DNA of 64,000 nt from Maricaulis alexandrii. GTDB lineage: Bacteria; Pseudomonadota; Alphaproteobacteria; Caulobacterales; Maricaulaceae. A program made the translations under genes and the position numbers. The stretch lies in contig NZ_SWKP01000010.1 in the NCBI RefSeq assembly GCF_005871165.1, forward strand, positions 62,001 through 126,000. Reading direction: 5' to 3'. Each line of letters starts with the position of its first letter. The first letter of the stretch is position 1. The notes beneath the pieces are model-generated. The model had not been told where the DNA came from. It worked only from the letters and a program-made list of their open reading frames with translations, and ran no database searches. Below are positions 34,946 through 44,826 of this stretch, in pieces.

Positions 34946-36322
34946 TTATTTCGAAACATCAACCCGGGCGGGCAGAAACACGGAAAACACGGATCCCTCG
35001 CCTGGGGCGCTCTCAACGGTGAAACCGCCACGATGGCGATTCACAATGTGCTTCACGATGGCCAGACCCAGGCCCGTTCCCTCTTTCGGCCCGCTTTTCT
35101 GCCCGTCCACACGGAAGAAGCGCTCCGACAGACGCGGCAGGTTGCGGCGCTCGATCCCCTTGCCGCTGTCCATCACGCGCAGCGACACATAGCGCTCGCC
35201 CGATTCGGACGACGGGGCCGCCAGGGTCAGCCGGCTGGCATTCACGCCCAGCTTCATGGCCGGCCGTTCCACCTCATCCCGCAGCTGGGCGGGTAAGACC
35301 TGAAGGCTCAACGCGGAGCCTTCCGGCGAATATTTGATCGCGTTCTCGACCAGATTCATGACGACTTCCATCAACTGGTCGCGATCGCCGATGGCCAGTG
35401 CCGCGTCCGGCATGTCCACACGCAGATCGATCGATTTTTCTTCCAGCTGCGGCCGCAGAAAGGCGGTGACATCCTCGACCAGGCTGACCAGATCCGCCTC
35501 ACCCGATGGCGGGACGTGCTCATCCATCTCGACCCGCGACAGGGAGAGGAGATCATTGATCAGCCGCTGCATCCGCTCGGTCTGATCGAACATGATCGAC
35601 AAGAAGCGTTCCTGCGCGTCCGGATCATCCTTGGCATGCCCGCGCAGCGTTTCGATGAAGCCGGCCAGGGAGGCCAGGGGTGTGCGCAATTCATGACTGG
35701 CATTGGCCAGGAAATCGGCCCGCATCCGGTCCGCGCGCTTGATCGAGGTCTCGTCGGACAAGACCAGCATGGCCTGCCAGCCCAGGGCTTCCCCCGCTGG
35801 TTGGCGAAGCGGCGCCACATGGGCCCGGACATGGCTTTCTACCGGCGCCATCAGGGAATACTCGACCGGATCCACACTCTGCCCCCGAAGGGCCTGGCTG
35901 ACCGCTTCCAGCACGAGAGGCTGACGCAGGACCGCCGAGAGATGCCCGGTCGCCGAACCCAGGCCCAGGAATTCCCGGGCGGCCGGATTGGCCATCTCGA
36001 TCCGGCCGCCGGGCCCGATCAGCAGGACGGGAATCGGCAGGCTGTCGAGCATGCGCTGCGCATTGGCGGTCGGCGTTTCTGCCGGAGCGTCCGTCGCGGT
36101 CGCCGCCACGCGTTGAACCGGATTCAGCGTCGTCGACACTGTCAGATAATAGAAGATGGACAGCGCCGCGATCGTGGCGATGGCGACGACGGTTTCCAGG
36201 AAACCCAGCTCGCCGAACATCCAGAACAGGACAAGGACGAAACTGCCGATACCCGCCACGGCCGCGGTGTCACGGCGCCGGATGCGGATGGAGGGCTGGT
36301 CGTGCGGATTGTCGGGTTTCAT
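34946..36322 (-). CDS. phoR: Phosphate regulon sensor histidine kinase PhoR
   Basis: 458 residues from ATG 36322 (MKPDNPHDQPSIRIRRRD); the open frame upstream is not supported. Two membrane helices (about residues 20-60), a PAS domain (MLDSLPIPVLLIGPGGRIEM), HisKA with FLANASHELRTPLASL (phospho-His), and an ATPase domain with N box NLVENAIKYSPEGS, DSGKGIERRNLPRLSERFF and GTGLGLAIVKHIV. Phosphorylates PhoB. It lies upstream of pstC on the same strand, split from it by the Pho box, and diverges from the efflux operon. Confidence 0.95.
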   Translation of the reverse strand: MKPDNPHDQPSIRIRRRDTAAVAGIGSFVLVLFWMFGELGFLETVVAIATIAALSIFYYLTVSTTLNPVQRVAATATDAPAETPTANAQRMLDSLPIPVLLIGPGGRIEMANPAAREFLGLGSATGHLSAVLRQPLVLEAVSQALRGQSVDPVEYSLMAPVESHVRAHVAPLRQPAGEALGWQAMLVLSDETSIKRADRMRADFLANASHELRTPLASLAGFIETLRGHAKDDPDAQERFLSIMFDQTERMQRLINDLLSLSRVEMDEHVPPSGEADLVSLVEDVTAFLRPQLEEKSIDLRVDMPDAALAIGDRDQLMEVVMNLVENAIKYSPEGSALSLQVLPAQLRDEVERPAMKLGVNASRLTLAAPSSESGERYVSLRVMDSGKGIERRNLPRLSERFFRVDGQKSGPKEGTGLGLAIVKHIVNRHRGGFTVESAPGEGSVFSVFLPARVDVSK

Positions 36323-36463
36323 GCCGCGGAGCCTGCATCCAATCGCCGCTCTCGCGGCATCTAACAAAAATATAAGTGCCCATTGGGCGTTTGGCGCTTT
36401 ATCGCATACCCGCAACACGCCGCGAAGCCAACGCGACATTGAGGGGGACGCGCACAGAGCGCA

Positions 36464-36556
36464 TCTCGAAAATCGAGAGAGTTTTCATGCCATTCGATAG
36501 GGTTTTAGTGTTTTTCGATAAATTTCTGTTGACTTTCGAGATGCCCCGCCTAGGAT
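36464..36556 (+). promoter_or_regulatory. Promoter and possible operators of the RND efflux operon
   Basis: TTGACT (36529-36534), 16-bp spacer, TAGGAT (36551-36556). Upstream, TCTCGA-AAA-TCGAGA (36464-36478) is a perfect inverted repeat, and TTTCGAGAT recurs across the -35 end (36533-36541). Two TTCGATA copies lie between. The repeated TCGA-centred motif suggests a regulator site, but no regulator gene is adjacent. Confidence 0.5.
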
Positions 36557-36594
36557 GGTCCCATCATCGAAACCGTGACGTGCGGGGACAACGC

Positions 36595-37995
36595 ATGCGT
36601 AAAAGTCTGTTAGTTGCAGCCACAGCCCTGGTGGCCACCTCTTGTGCAAGCCTGCCGGCCTACGACGCCGGCGAGAGCCTGCCGGTGACACCGGATTCGT
36701 GGACATCTGCGCCGGCCATGACAGGGCCGTATGAAGCGCGTGATTGGGTCGAAAGCCTGGGCGATGCCCAGCTGACCGGCCTGATTGACGAAGCCTTCCA
36801 ATCCAATCCGAGTCTCAACCAGTCCTTTGCCCGCTATCGCGCGGCCCGGGCCGCGGCACGCGCTTCAGGCGCCAACCGTCTGCCCTCGCTCAGTGGGGGT
36901 CTGGAATACACGCGAAGCGAGCCGAATGTCGGCTCCGGCAGCGACAGTTTCTCCCTGGGGCTTTCCGCCTCCTGGGAAGCCGATGTCTGGGGCCGTGTTG
37001 CGGATGGCGCCAATGCCAGTGCCCGTGACGCTCAGGCCGCCGCTGAAGATGTGCGGGCTTCGCAGCTCTCCATCGCCGGCCTGGTCGCCAAGCAATGGTA
37101 CGCCCTCACCGAGGCTCACCAGCAAACCGAACTGGCCGAGCGTGATGTCGCTACGCGCGAATCCTCGTTGTCGCTCACCGAGCGCCGTTTCGCGCGGGGC
37201 CTGGTACGCAGTTCCGACGTTCGGACGGCCCGAAGTGCCCTGGCGTCATCAGAGGCTGCACTCGCCTCCCGCCGCCGCTCTGAAGCCGCGGCCGCCCGGG
37301 CCCTGGAAACCCTGCTGGGCCGCTATCCGGCTGCCCAACTGGTTTCCGACGGGGATTTCCCGGAGCTGGATCCGCTGGCCGCCATCGGCTCGCCGGAAGA
37401 CCTGCTGGCCCGCCGTCCCGATATCCGCGCCGCCGAGCGCCGCCTGGAAGCGGCCGGTCTGCGGGCGGATGCGGCGCGCAAGGCGCTCTATCCCAGCCTG
37501 TCGCTGAGCGGCGGGTCCGGCACGGGCGGCCCCAGCGCCGAGGACATGCTGGACCTGGACACGATGGTGTCCAGCCTAACTGCCTCCCTCGTCGGCCCGA
37601 TCTTCAATGGCGGATCCCTGCGCGCCCAGCGCGACCAGGCCGAAGCCAATGCCGAAGCCCAGCTTCACGCCTATGTCTCGACGGTGCTGACCGCCTGGCA
37701 GGAAGCGGAGAATGCGCTTCATGCTGACGAAATCCTGGAAATGCGCGTGGACAGCCTGCGCCAGGCTTTCGAGGAAGCGGCCGAGGCCGAGCAACTCGTG
37801 ATCCGGCAGTATGCCAGCGGCGTAGCAACGATATTCGATCTGCTTAACGCCCAATCCCGGCGCATCAGCGCTGAAAGCCAGTACATCTCGGCGCGTCGTG
37901 ACCGTGCGACCAACCGCGTCGATCTCTATCTCGCCATCGCCGGCGATTTCTCCGCGGCCCAGTCCGCAGACCCGGCCGCCCTGACAGGAGAATAG
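36595..37995 (+). CDS. RND efflux outer-membrane lipoprotein (NodT family)
   Basis: 466 residues from ATG 36595. MRKSLLVAATALVATSC is a lipoprotein signal with Cys17. It shows the TolC/OprM duplicated coiled coil: SFARYRAARAAARASGANRL, SLGLSASWEADVWGRV, ARRPDIRAAERRLEAAGLRAD, SLVGPIFNGGSL and YASGVATIFDLLNAQ. Outer-membrane channel of the tripartite pump encoded with the next two genes. The frame extends upstream to 36376, but the lipoprotein start is clear. Two bp to the next gene. Confidence 0.95.
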   Translation: MRKSLLVAATALVATSCASLPAYDAGESLPVTPDSWTSAPAMTGPYEARDWVESLGDAQLTGLIDEAFQSNPSLNQSFARYRAARAAARASGANRLPSLSGGLEYTRSEPNVGSGSDSFSLGLSASWEADVWGRVADGANASARDAQAAAEDVRASQLSIAGLVAKQWYALTEAHQQTELAERDVATRESSLSLTERRFARGLVRSSDVRTARSALASSEAALASRRRSEAAAARALETLLGRYPAAQLVSDGDFPELDPLAAIGSPEDLLARRPDIRAAERRLEAAGLRADAARKALYPSLSLSGGSGTGGPSAEDMLDLDTMVSSLTASLVGPIFNGGSLRAQRDQAEANAEAQLHAYVSTVLTAWQEAENALHADEILEMRVDSLRQAFEEAAEAEQLVIRQYASGVATIFDLLNAQSRRISAESQYISARRDRATNRVDLYLAIAGDFSAAQSADPAALTGE

Positions 37996-37997
37996 TT

Positions 37998-39275
37998 ATG
38001 GGTAAGCTCATCGGACGTTTCATCATCATCGGCGGCGTTGTCGCGATCGTCGGCGGTGTCATCTTCATGCTCGCCATGGGCCAGCCGCAGCCGCAACGCG
38101 CCAATTCGGCTCCGCGACCGGTCGCGGTCTTCGTGGACGAAGCCCAGCGTCATGCCGTGGCCCTCACCGTGAACTCGCAGGGCGAGGCCCGGCCGCGCAC
38201 CCAGATCAATCTGGTGCCGCAAGTGGCCGGCCGGATCACCTATGTGAACCCCGACTTCATCGAGGGCGGTTTCTTCGAAGCCGGCGAAACCCTGATCCAG
38301 ATCGATGACGCCGATTATCGGCTCGCCGTGACCCGGGCCTCCGCCCAAGTGGCCCAGGCCCAACAGGCCCTGGCCCGCGAACAGGCGGAATCCGACCTGG
38401 CGGCGAGCGAATGGGAAGAACTGGGTGAAGGCGAAGCCTCGGCCCTGACCCTGCGCGAACCGCAACTCGCCGAAGCCCGCGCCCAGCTGGCCGCGGCCGA
38501 AGCGGCCCTGCAATCGGCCCGTCTGGACCTGCAACGCACCCGGATTTCCGCGCCTTTCGAAGGCCGGGTCCGCACCAAGAATGCCGATCTGGGCCAGTAT
38601 GTCGCGCCAGGTACCAATCTGGGTGAGGTCTTCTCGACCGACACCGTGATGATCCGCCTGCCGCTGACCGACCATGACCTGTCCCTGCTGGGCATCCCGG
38701 TCGCCTACAATGCCGCCCTGTCGGAAGACGGCGGTGTGCCGGTGACCCTGTCGGCGACGATCGCCGGCCAGCACCAGGAATGGGAAGGCCGCATCACCCG
38801 CACGGACAGCGCCATCGATCCGCAGACCCGCGTCCTGTACGCCATTGCCGAGGTCGAGGATCCGTACGGCGCCGCCGCCCAGGGCGGTTCGCCCTTGGCC
38901 ATCGGCCTGTTCGTGGAAGCGGAGATCCGCGGCCGCGAAATCGACGGCGCCTACATCATTCCGCGCAATGCCCTGCGCGGCGAAGGCAGCGTCTATGTCG
39001 TCGAGGAAGGCGGCACCCTGTCCGTGCGCTCGGTCGAGATCATCGACTCCAATCCGGACCGGGTCGTTCTGTCCGGCGGCGTGCGCGGCGGTGAACTGGT
39101 CGTCGTGTCCCCGATCCGGGGCGCCAGCAATGGCATGCGCGTCCAGACCTATGATGATGACGGCGAGATGATGGCCCAGTTCTCGGCCACCTATGACGAG
39201 GACCCGGACGCCACGGCATCCGCCGAAAATGATGAAGCCAATGCTGACGGTGATGCCGTCACGAGCGCCGGCTAG
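37998..39275 (+). CDS. RND efflux periplasmic adaptor protein
   Basis: 425 residues. One N-terminal membrane anchor (FIIIGGVVAIVGGVIFMLAM), lipoyl halves (VPQVAGRITYVNPDFIEGG and RISAPFEGRVRTKNADLGQYV) and a central coiled coil (about 95-170). The beta-barrel and membrane-proximal domains follow; the last 40 residues are acidic and low-complexity. Bridges the inner-membrane pump and the outer-membrane lipoprotein. Starts 2 bp after the preceding stop with AGGAGAATAGTT as ribosome site. Confidence 0.95.
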   Translation: MGKLIGRFIIIGGVVAIVGGVIFMLAMGQPQPQRANSAPRPVAVFVDEAQRHAVALTVNSQGEARPRTQINLVPQVAGRITYVNPDFIEGGFFEAGETLIQIDDADYRLAVTRASAQVAQAQQALAREQAESDLAASEWEELGEGEASALTLREPQLAEARAQLAAAEAALQSARLDLQRTRISAPFEGRVRTKNADLGQYVAPGTNLGEVFSTDTVMIRLPLTDHDLSLLGIPVAYNAALSEDGGVPVTLSATIAGQHQEWEGRITRTDSAIDPQTRVLYAIAEVEDPYGAAAQGGSPLAIGLFVEAEIRGREIDGAYIIPRNALRGEGSVYVVEEGGTLSVRSVEIIDSNPDRVVLSGGVRGGELVVVSPIRGASNGMRVQTYDDDGEMMAQFSATYDEDPDATASAENDEANADGDAVTSAG

Positions 39276-39299
39276 GCCGGGCGCGAGGAGGACACGTCC

Positions 39300-42200
39300 A
39301 TGACCGATCCGAACCAAACTCACGATGAGGCCCCGCGGGGCGGCATCATTGGCTGGTGGGCCCGAAATTCGGTGGCCGCCAACCTGTTGATGATCGTCGC
39401 CGTGCTCGGCGGCATCCTGGGCTACCAGGCCCTGAACCGGGAAGTCTTCCCGTCCGCCTCCTTCAATGGCGCGACCGTTTCCGTGGCCTGGCCCGGCGCG
39501 TCGCCGCAGGAGATCGAGGAACAGATTGTTGTCCGGATCGAGGAAGCCCTGGCGGACATGGACGGGATCGAGACGATCACCTCCACGGCCCGCGAAGGCG
39601 CCGGCTTCGTCAACATTGAAGGCAAGCGCAATGTCGACATCGGCCAGTTCATCGACAATGTGAAACTGGAAGTCGACTCCGTGAACAATCTGCCGCCGTC
39701 GGCCTATCGCCCGGTGGTGTCGCAATGGCGCAACCAGGACCAGGTCGTCGGCTTCGCGGTCTACGGTGATATCGACCGTCGCGAATTGCAGGCCATCGGC
39801 CGTGAAGTGCGCGATGAAGTCGCCCAGTTGCCGGGTGCATCCATCGTCAATCTCTGGGCCAGCCGGAACGAAGAGGTCTCCATCGAGATCTCCGAGGAAA
39901 ACCTGCGCCGCTACAATCTGACCTTCGACGAAGTGGTCCGCGCCGTGCGCGCCTCCTCGCTGAACGCGTCGGCCGGTTCGGTTCGCACCGATCTGGGCGA
40001 ATTCGGCCTGACCGCCCGCCAGCTGGCGGACTCGGCCGCCGAGTTCGAGGAAATCATCATTCGCCAGACCAGTGATGGCGGCACGCTGCGCATCAATGAC
40101 GTGGCCACGGTCACCGACGGCTTTGTCGATTCCAATCTGGAAGCGACCTATAATGCCGAGACCATGGTCCTGGTCGTGGTCGAGCAGGCCCCCAATCTGG
40201 ACGTGGTCGATACGGCCCAGGCCGTGCGTGACTATATCGATCGCAAATCCGCCGAACTGCCCGAAGGCGTCCAGATGTCCGTCTGGTGGGACAATTCGGA
40301 AATGTATACCGGCCGGATGGAGACCATCCGCAACTCGGCCCTGGTGGGCGGCGTTCTGGTCCTGATCGTGCTCTTCCTCTTCCTGCGCCCCATGGTGGCG
40401 ATCTGGGTGACGGTCGGCATTTTCATCGCCTTTGGCGGCGCCTTCCTGATCCTGCCCATGATGGGCGTGACCCTGAACATGCTGTCCCTGTTCGCCTTCC
40501 TCCTGGTGATCGGTATCGTCGTCGATGACGCGATCGTTGTCGGGGAGAATATCCACGACAGGGTGGAGCGAGGAGAGCCCGGCCTGACCGCGTCCATCGT
40601 CGGCACGCAAATGGTCGCCAAGCCGGTCATCTTCGCGGTCATCACCACGATCATGATGTTCTCGCCCTGGATGCTGCTGTCCGGTCCGGAAGTTCAGTTT
40701 ACCCGTCAGATCTCCCTGGTCGTGATCGCGGCGCTGGCCTTCTCGCTGATCGAATCCCTGCTGATCCTGCCGGCGCACCTGTCGCACATGAAACCGCAGA
40801 GCAATTCCGGCTTCTTCGGCCCGCTGATTGCGGTCCAGCGTGCGATTGCCGCCTCGCTGATCTTCGTGGCGCGGTCCCTGTACCGCCCGGTCGTCAAGGT
40901 CGCGATCCGAAATCGCTATGCGACCTTCATCGCCTTCCTGGGCGTGTTCCTGATCTCGATTGCCATGATGAGCCTGAACTATGTCGGCTCGGTCTTCATG
41001 CCGCAGATCGAGAACGAGACGATCCAGGCCAATATCCAGCTGGCCGAGGGCACGCCCTGGAACCGGACCGAACAGGTCCGCCAGCAGCTGGACGAAGCCC
41101 AGATCGCCACGCAGGAGCACTACGCGGAGCTCTATCCCGATGCCGGCGACATGCTGATCTCGCGCTCGACCCTGGCCACGGATGGCCGGATCCGCGCCTG
41201 GATCGTGCTGCCGGAGCCGGATGAGCGCCCGGGCAATCTGCCCACGCGGGAAGTCGCCCAGACCATTCGCGATTTCCTGGGTCCGATCCCGGACGCGATG
41301 GAGGTCCGCCTCGACTCCACCATCAATGATGGCGGTTCGCGGATGACCTTCGCCCTGTCCCACCAGGACCTGGACACGCTGCGGGCTGCGGCCGACCAGC
41401 TGAAGACGCAACTGCGCAGCTATGACACGCTGTACGACGTCGTGGACTCCCTGGAGACCTCGACCGAGGAGCTGCAATTCGCCCTGCGTCCCAACGCCCA
41501 GACCCTGGGTCTCAACCTGCAGGACGTGACCCGTCAGGTCCGCCAGTCCTTCTACGGTGAGGAAGCCCAGCGCCTGCCGCGTGACGGCCAGGATGTCCGG
41601 GTGATGGTCCGCATGGATGAAGCCAGCCGTCGCTCGCTCGACACGCTGCGTGAAATCCGCATCCGCACCAGTGACGGCCGTGAGGTCCCGCTGCATGCCG
41701 TGGCCGAGGCGCACTTCGCACCGGGCCTGAACCGGATCAATCGCCGCAATGGCATGCGCACCGTGACCGTGTCGGCGGAACTGTCCGACCCGACCGCCCG
41801 CGGTGACATCACCCAGAGCCTGAACGAGGACTTCTTCCCGAACTTCGACAACCAGTTCCCGGGTCTGTCGCGGGACGAGATCGGCCAGGCCGAGGGCGAA
41901 CGCCAGTTCATGTCGGAGGTACTGCGCCTCCTGCTGCTGGCCCTGGTGTCCATGTACTTCCTGCTGGCCGTGGCCTTTAAGTCCTACTTCCAGCCGCTGG
42001 CCATCATGGTCGCCATCCCGTTCGCGCTGACAGGGGCCATTTTCGGTCACTTCCTGTTCGACATGCCGATCGCCCTCTTCTCCTATTTCGGGGTCGGGGC
42101 GGCCGCCGGGGTCGTCATCAATGACAACCTCGTCCTGCTGGACTTCGTGAACCGGCTGCGCGCCAATGGCGTGGGGGCCTTCCAGGCCCTGGTCGATGCG

Positions 42201-42518
42201 GGTGTGCAACGCTTCCGCCCGATCCTGCTGACCTCGGTCACCACCTTCCTCGGCATCTTCCCGATGATGGCGGAAACCTCGACCCAGGCAGAATTCCTCA
42301 AGCCGATGGTCGTGGCCCTGGGCTTCGCGGTGATCTTTGCCCTCGGGCTGACCCTGGTCCTGGTGCCGGCCATGTACGCCATCGGCGTCGACATTGCCCG
42401 CTTCTTCCGGATGGTCTGGACCGGCCAGAAGCAGCCGGCGATGGGTGAACACTATGTCGACACGGACTTCGCCCATGGCGAACTGCCGGGTCACCTGACG
42501 GAAAACCCCGCAGAATAG
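39300..42518 (+). CDS. RND efflux transporter permease (HAE-1/AcrB-like)
   Basis: 1072 residues with twelve helices and two large periplasmic loops. The proton-relay pair is present in LVIGIVVDDAIVVGENI (helix 4). In helix 10 the AcrB Lys region reads AAAGVVINDNLVLLDFVNRL, so the Lys is replaced by Asn-Asp, as in a divergent branch of this superfamily. Exports hydrophobic compounds by proton motive force; substrate unknown. Last gene of the operon, followed by a terminator at 42543. Confidence 0.95.
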   Translation: MTDPNQTHDEAPRGGIIGWWARNSVAANLLMIVAVLGGILGYQALNREVFPSASFNGATVSVAWPGASPQEIEEQIVVRIEEALADMDGIETITSTAREGAGFVNIEGKRNVDIGQFIDNVKLEVDSVNNLPPSAYRPVVSQWRNQDQVVGFAVYGDIDRRELQAIGREVRDEVAQLPGASIVNLWASRNEEVSIEISEENLRRYNLTFDEVVRAVRASSLNASAGSVRTDLGEFGLTARQLADSAAEFEEIIIRQTSDGGTLRINDVATVTDGFVDSNLEATYNAETMVLVVVEQAPNLDVVDTAQAVRDYIDRKSAELPEGVQMSVWWDNSEMYTGRMETIRNSALVGGVLVLIVLFLFLRPMVAIWVTVGIFIAFGGAFLILPMMGVTLNMLSLFAFLLVIGIVVDDAIVVGENIHDRVERGEPGLTASIVGTQMVAKPVIFAVITTIMMFSPWMLLSGPEVQFTRQISLVVIAALAFSLIESLLILPAHLSHMKPQSNSGFFGPLIAVQRAIAASLIFVARSLYRPVVKVAIRNRYATFIAFLGVFLISIAMMSLNYVGSVFMPQIENETIQANIQLAEGTPWNRTEQVRQQLDEAQIATQEHYAELYPDAGDMLISRSTLATDGRIRAWIVLPEPDERPGNLPTREVAQTIRDFLGPIPDAMEVRLDSTINDGGSRMTFALSHQDLDTLRAAADQLKTQLRSYDTLYDVVDSLETSTEELQFALRPNAQTLGLNLQDVTRQVRQSFYGEEAQRLPRDGQDVRVMVRMDEASRRSLDTLREIRIRTSDGREVPLHAVAEAHFAPGLNRINRRNGMRTVTVSAELSDPTARGDITQSLNEDFFPNFDNQFPGLSRDEIGQAEGERQFMSEVLRLLLLALVSMYFLLAVAFKSYFQPLAIMVAIPFALTGAIFGHFLFDMPIALFSYFGVGAAAGVVINDNLVLLDFVNRLRANGVGAFQALVDAGVQRFRPILLTSVTTFLGIFPMMAETSTQAEFLKPMVVALGFAVIFALGLTLVLVPAMYAIGVDIARFFRMVWTGQKQPAMGEHYVDTDFAHGELPGHLTENPAE

Positions 42519-42542
42519 CGGCCGTCAAATCGACAACTCTCA

Positions 42543-42579
42543 CGCCCCGCGTTGCATTCAGCGCGGGGCGTCTTATTTT
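42543..42579 (+). terminator. Terminator of the RND operon
   Basis: CGCCCCGCG (42543-42551) pairs with CGCGGGGCG (42562-42570), followed by TCTTATTTT. Confidence 0.85.
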
Positions 42580-42608
42580 CACGCATCACATGATTGGGGA
42601 TATCTAAG

Positions 42609-44672
42609 ATGAAGAAGCTCTTGTTGAGCAGTGTGGCCCTGGCCATCGTCGCCGCCTGCAGCCCGACCGGGACGACGGACGGTGAGGCCGAGAACGCCGC
42701 TGTCGAAATGGCCGGAACGCCGGAACTGGGCGCCTGGGGTTTCGACCTCGCCGGCATGAATACCGAGATCGCACCGGGCGATGACTTCAACCAGTATGCC
42801 AACGGCACCTGGCTGGAAACGGAGGAAATGCCGTCCGACCTGTCGCGCTATGGCATGTTCACCGTGCTTCATCTGGAAGCCGAGGAACAGGTGAAGGAGA
42901 TCATCACGGACCTGGGCGCCGTTGACGCGGCCGACGGCACGGTGGAGCAGCAGGTCGGCGACCTCTACGGCTCCTGGATGGACACCGAGACGATCGAGCA
43001 GCGCGGCCTGGCCCCGGCGCAGCCCTTCCTGGACGAGATCGCAGCCGCGGAAAGCCACGCCGACATCAGCGCGCTCTTCGCCACCATCCACCACCAATCC
43101 CCCTTCGGCGTCGGCATCATTCCCGACCCGGCCGACACGACCCGCTACACGGTCTTCGTCGGGCAGGACGGCCTCGGCCTGCCGGACCGTGACTACTATC
43201 TCGAAGAGGACAATCAGCGGTATCGCGACGCCTACCACGCCTATATCGAGGAAATCTTCGACCTCGCCGGCATCGAGGGCGGTGCGGAAAAAGCCGACGC
43301 CATCATCGCGCTGGAAACCGCGATCGCCCAGGTCCACTGGACCCAGGCCGACAGCCGCGACATCCAGAAGATCTACAATCCGATGCCGCTCGACCAGCTG
43401 GCCGCACTGGCACCGCAGTTCGACTTCGTGTCCGGCATGGAACAACTGGGTCTGGACGGGGTCGCCACCTATCTGGTCGCCCAGCCGAGTGCGATCGAGG
43501 GCGCCGGCATCATCTTCGCCGAGACCCCCGTCGAGGTCTGGCAGGACTACATGACCTTCCATTTCCTCTCGAACAATGCGGCGCGTCTGCCGGAAGCCTT
43601 CGACACGGCCAGCTTCAACATGTTCGGCCGCACCATGCGCGGCACCGAAGAACAGCGTCCGCGCGATCGCCGCGGTGCCAATCTGGTCGGTGGCCAGCTG
43701 GGTGAAGCGGTCGGTCAGGTCTATGTGGAACGCCATTTCCCGCCCTCCTCCAAGGCCGCCATGGAAGGCCTGGTCGAAAACCTGATCGTCGCCTTCCGCG
43801 GCCGTTTGGAAAACCTGGCCTGGATGGATGACGAGACCCGCGCCGAAGCGCTGTCAAAGCTCTCCACCTTCGAGCCGCGCATCGGTTATCCGGATGAGTG
43901 GCGCGACTACTCCGCCCTGGAAATCCGGGCGGATGACCTGTTCGGCAACATGGTTCGCCTGCGCGAGTTCAACTGGAATGACCAGGTCGAGGACCTGACC
44001 GGTCCGGTGGACCGGGGCGAATGGCCCTACCCGCCGCAAACCGTCAACGCGTCCTACAACCCGCTGATGAACCAGATCACCTTCCCGGCCGGCATCCTGC
44101 AGCCGCCCTTCTTCGACCCCTACGCGGATCCGGCGGTGAATTATGGCGGTATCGGTGCCGTGATCGGCCACGAAATCGGCCACGGCTTTGACGACCAGGG
44201 CCGCCGTTTCGACGAGAACGGGGCTATCCGTGACTGGTGGACGCCGGAAACCAACGCGGCCTTCGAGGAACGCGCCGAGCGCCTGGAATTGCAGTACAAT
44301 TCCTACTCCCCGGTCGAAGGCCGTTTCGTGAATGGTGATCTCACCATGGGCGAGAATATCGGCGACCTCGGCGGTCTGCAGATGGCCTATACGGCCTATC
44401 GCCAATACCTCGACAATTGCTGTGGCGGCGAAGCCCCGGTGATTGACGGCCTGACGGGCGACCAGCGCTTCTTCCTGGCCTGGGCCCAGGTCTGGCGCGG
44501 CCTGATCCGTGAAGACCAGCTGATCAACCAGCTCGCCACCGACCCGCACAGTCCGGCGCAATACCGGATCAACGGCGTCGTGCGCAATCTGGACGCCTGG
44601 TACGAGGCCTTCGGCGTGACCGAAGAGAATGACCTCTACCTGCCGCCGGAAGAGCGTGTCTCCATCTGGTAA
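42609..44672 (+). CDS. M13-family zinc metallopeptidase lipoprotein (first copy)
   Basis: 687 residues from ATG 42609. MKKLLLSSVALAIVAAC gives a lipoprotein with Cys17. The neprilysin-type catalytic domain has VIGHEIGHGFDDQGRRFDEN (zinc HExxH near residue 522), the third ligand in MGENIGDLGGLQMAY and substrate-binding NASYNPLMNQITFPAGIL, ending in the family pattern EERVSIW. Cuts short peptides in the periplasm. A paralogue of similar length follows immediately; each has its own terminator, so they are two units. Confidence 0.95.
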   Translation: MKKLLLSSVALAIVAACSPTGTTDGEAENAAVEMAGTPELGAWGFDLAGMNTEIAPGDDFNQYANGTWLETEEMPSDLSRYGMFTVLHLEAEEQVKEIITDLGAVDAADGTVEQQVGDLYGSWMDTETIEQRGLAPAQPFLDEIAAAESHADISALFATIHHQSPFGVGIIPDPADTTRYTVFVGQDGLGLPDRDYYLEEDNQRYRDAYHAYIEEIFDLAGIEGGAEKADAIIALETAIAQVHWTQADSRDIQKIYNPMPLDQLAALAPQFDFVSGMEQLGLDGVATYLVAQPSAIEGAGIIFAETPVEVWQDYMTFHFLSNNAARLPEAFDTASFNMFGRTMRGTEEQRPRDRRGANLVGGQLGEAVGQVYVERHFPPSSKAAMEGLVENLIVAFRGRLENLAWMDDETRAEALSKLSTFEPRIGYPDEWRDYSALEIRADDLFGNMVRLREFNWNDQVEDLTGPVDRGEWPYPPQTVNASYNPLMNQITFPAGILQPPFFDPYADPAVNYGGIGAVIGHEIGHGFDDQGRRFDENGAIRDWWTPETNAAFEERAERLELQYNSYSPVEGRFVNGDLTMGENIGDLGGLQMAYTAYRQYLDNCCGGEAPVIDGLTGDQRFFLAWAQVWRGLIREDQLINQLATDPHSPAQYRINGVVRNLDAWYEAFGVTEENDLYLPPEERVSIW

Positions 44673-44699
44673 GCCATTGCAGCCAACACAAACAGAAAA

Positions 44700-44725
44700 G
44701 GCCCGGTTCCGACCGGGCCTTTTTT
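44700..44725 (+). terminator. Terminator of the first M13 peptidase gene
   Basis: GGCCCGGT (44700-44707), loop TCCG, ACCGGGCC (44712-44719), then six T. Confidence 0.92.
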
Positions 44726-44826
44726 GTGACTGGCGTGTCAAACGTGACAGTTCGGTCATTTGCGCGCGGAGAAACACGCCCTACTCTCTTGTCCGAAAGA
44801 ATTCCGGAAAGTGATGGGGGTACATC

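Noticed and set aside
37926-42494. A 1522-codon open frame on the minus strand opposite the RND genes
   Set aside because: It is antisense to two clearly coding RND genes and reads as a His/Gly/Gln-rich translation without domains, a product of GC-rich codon bias.
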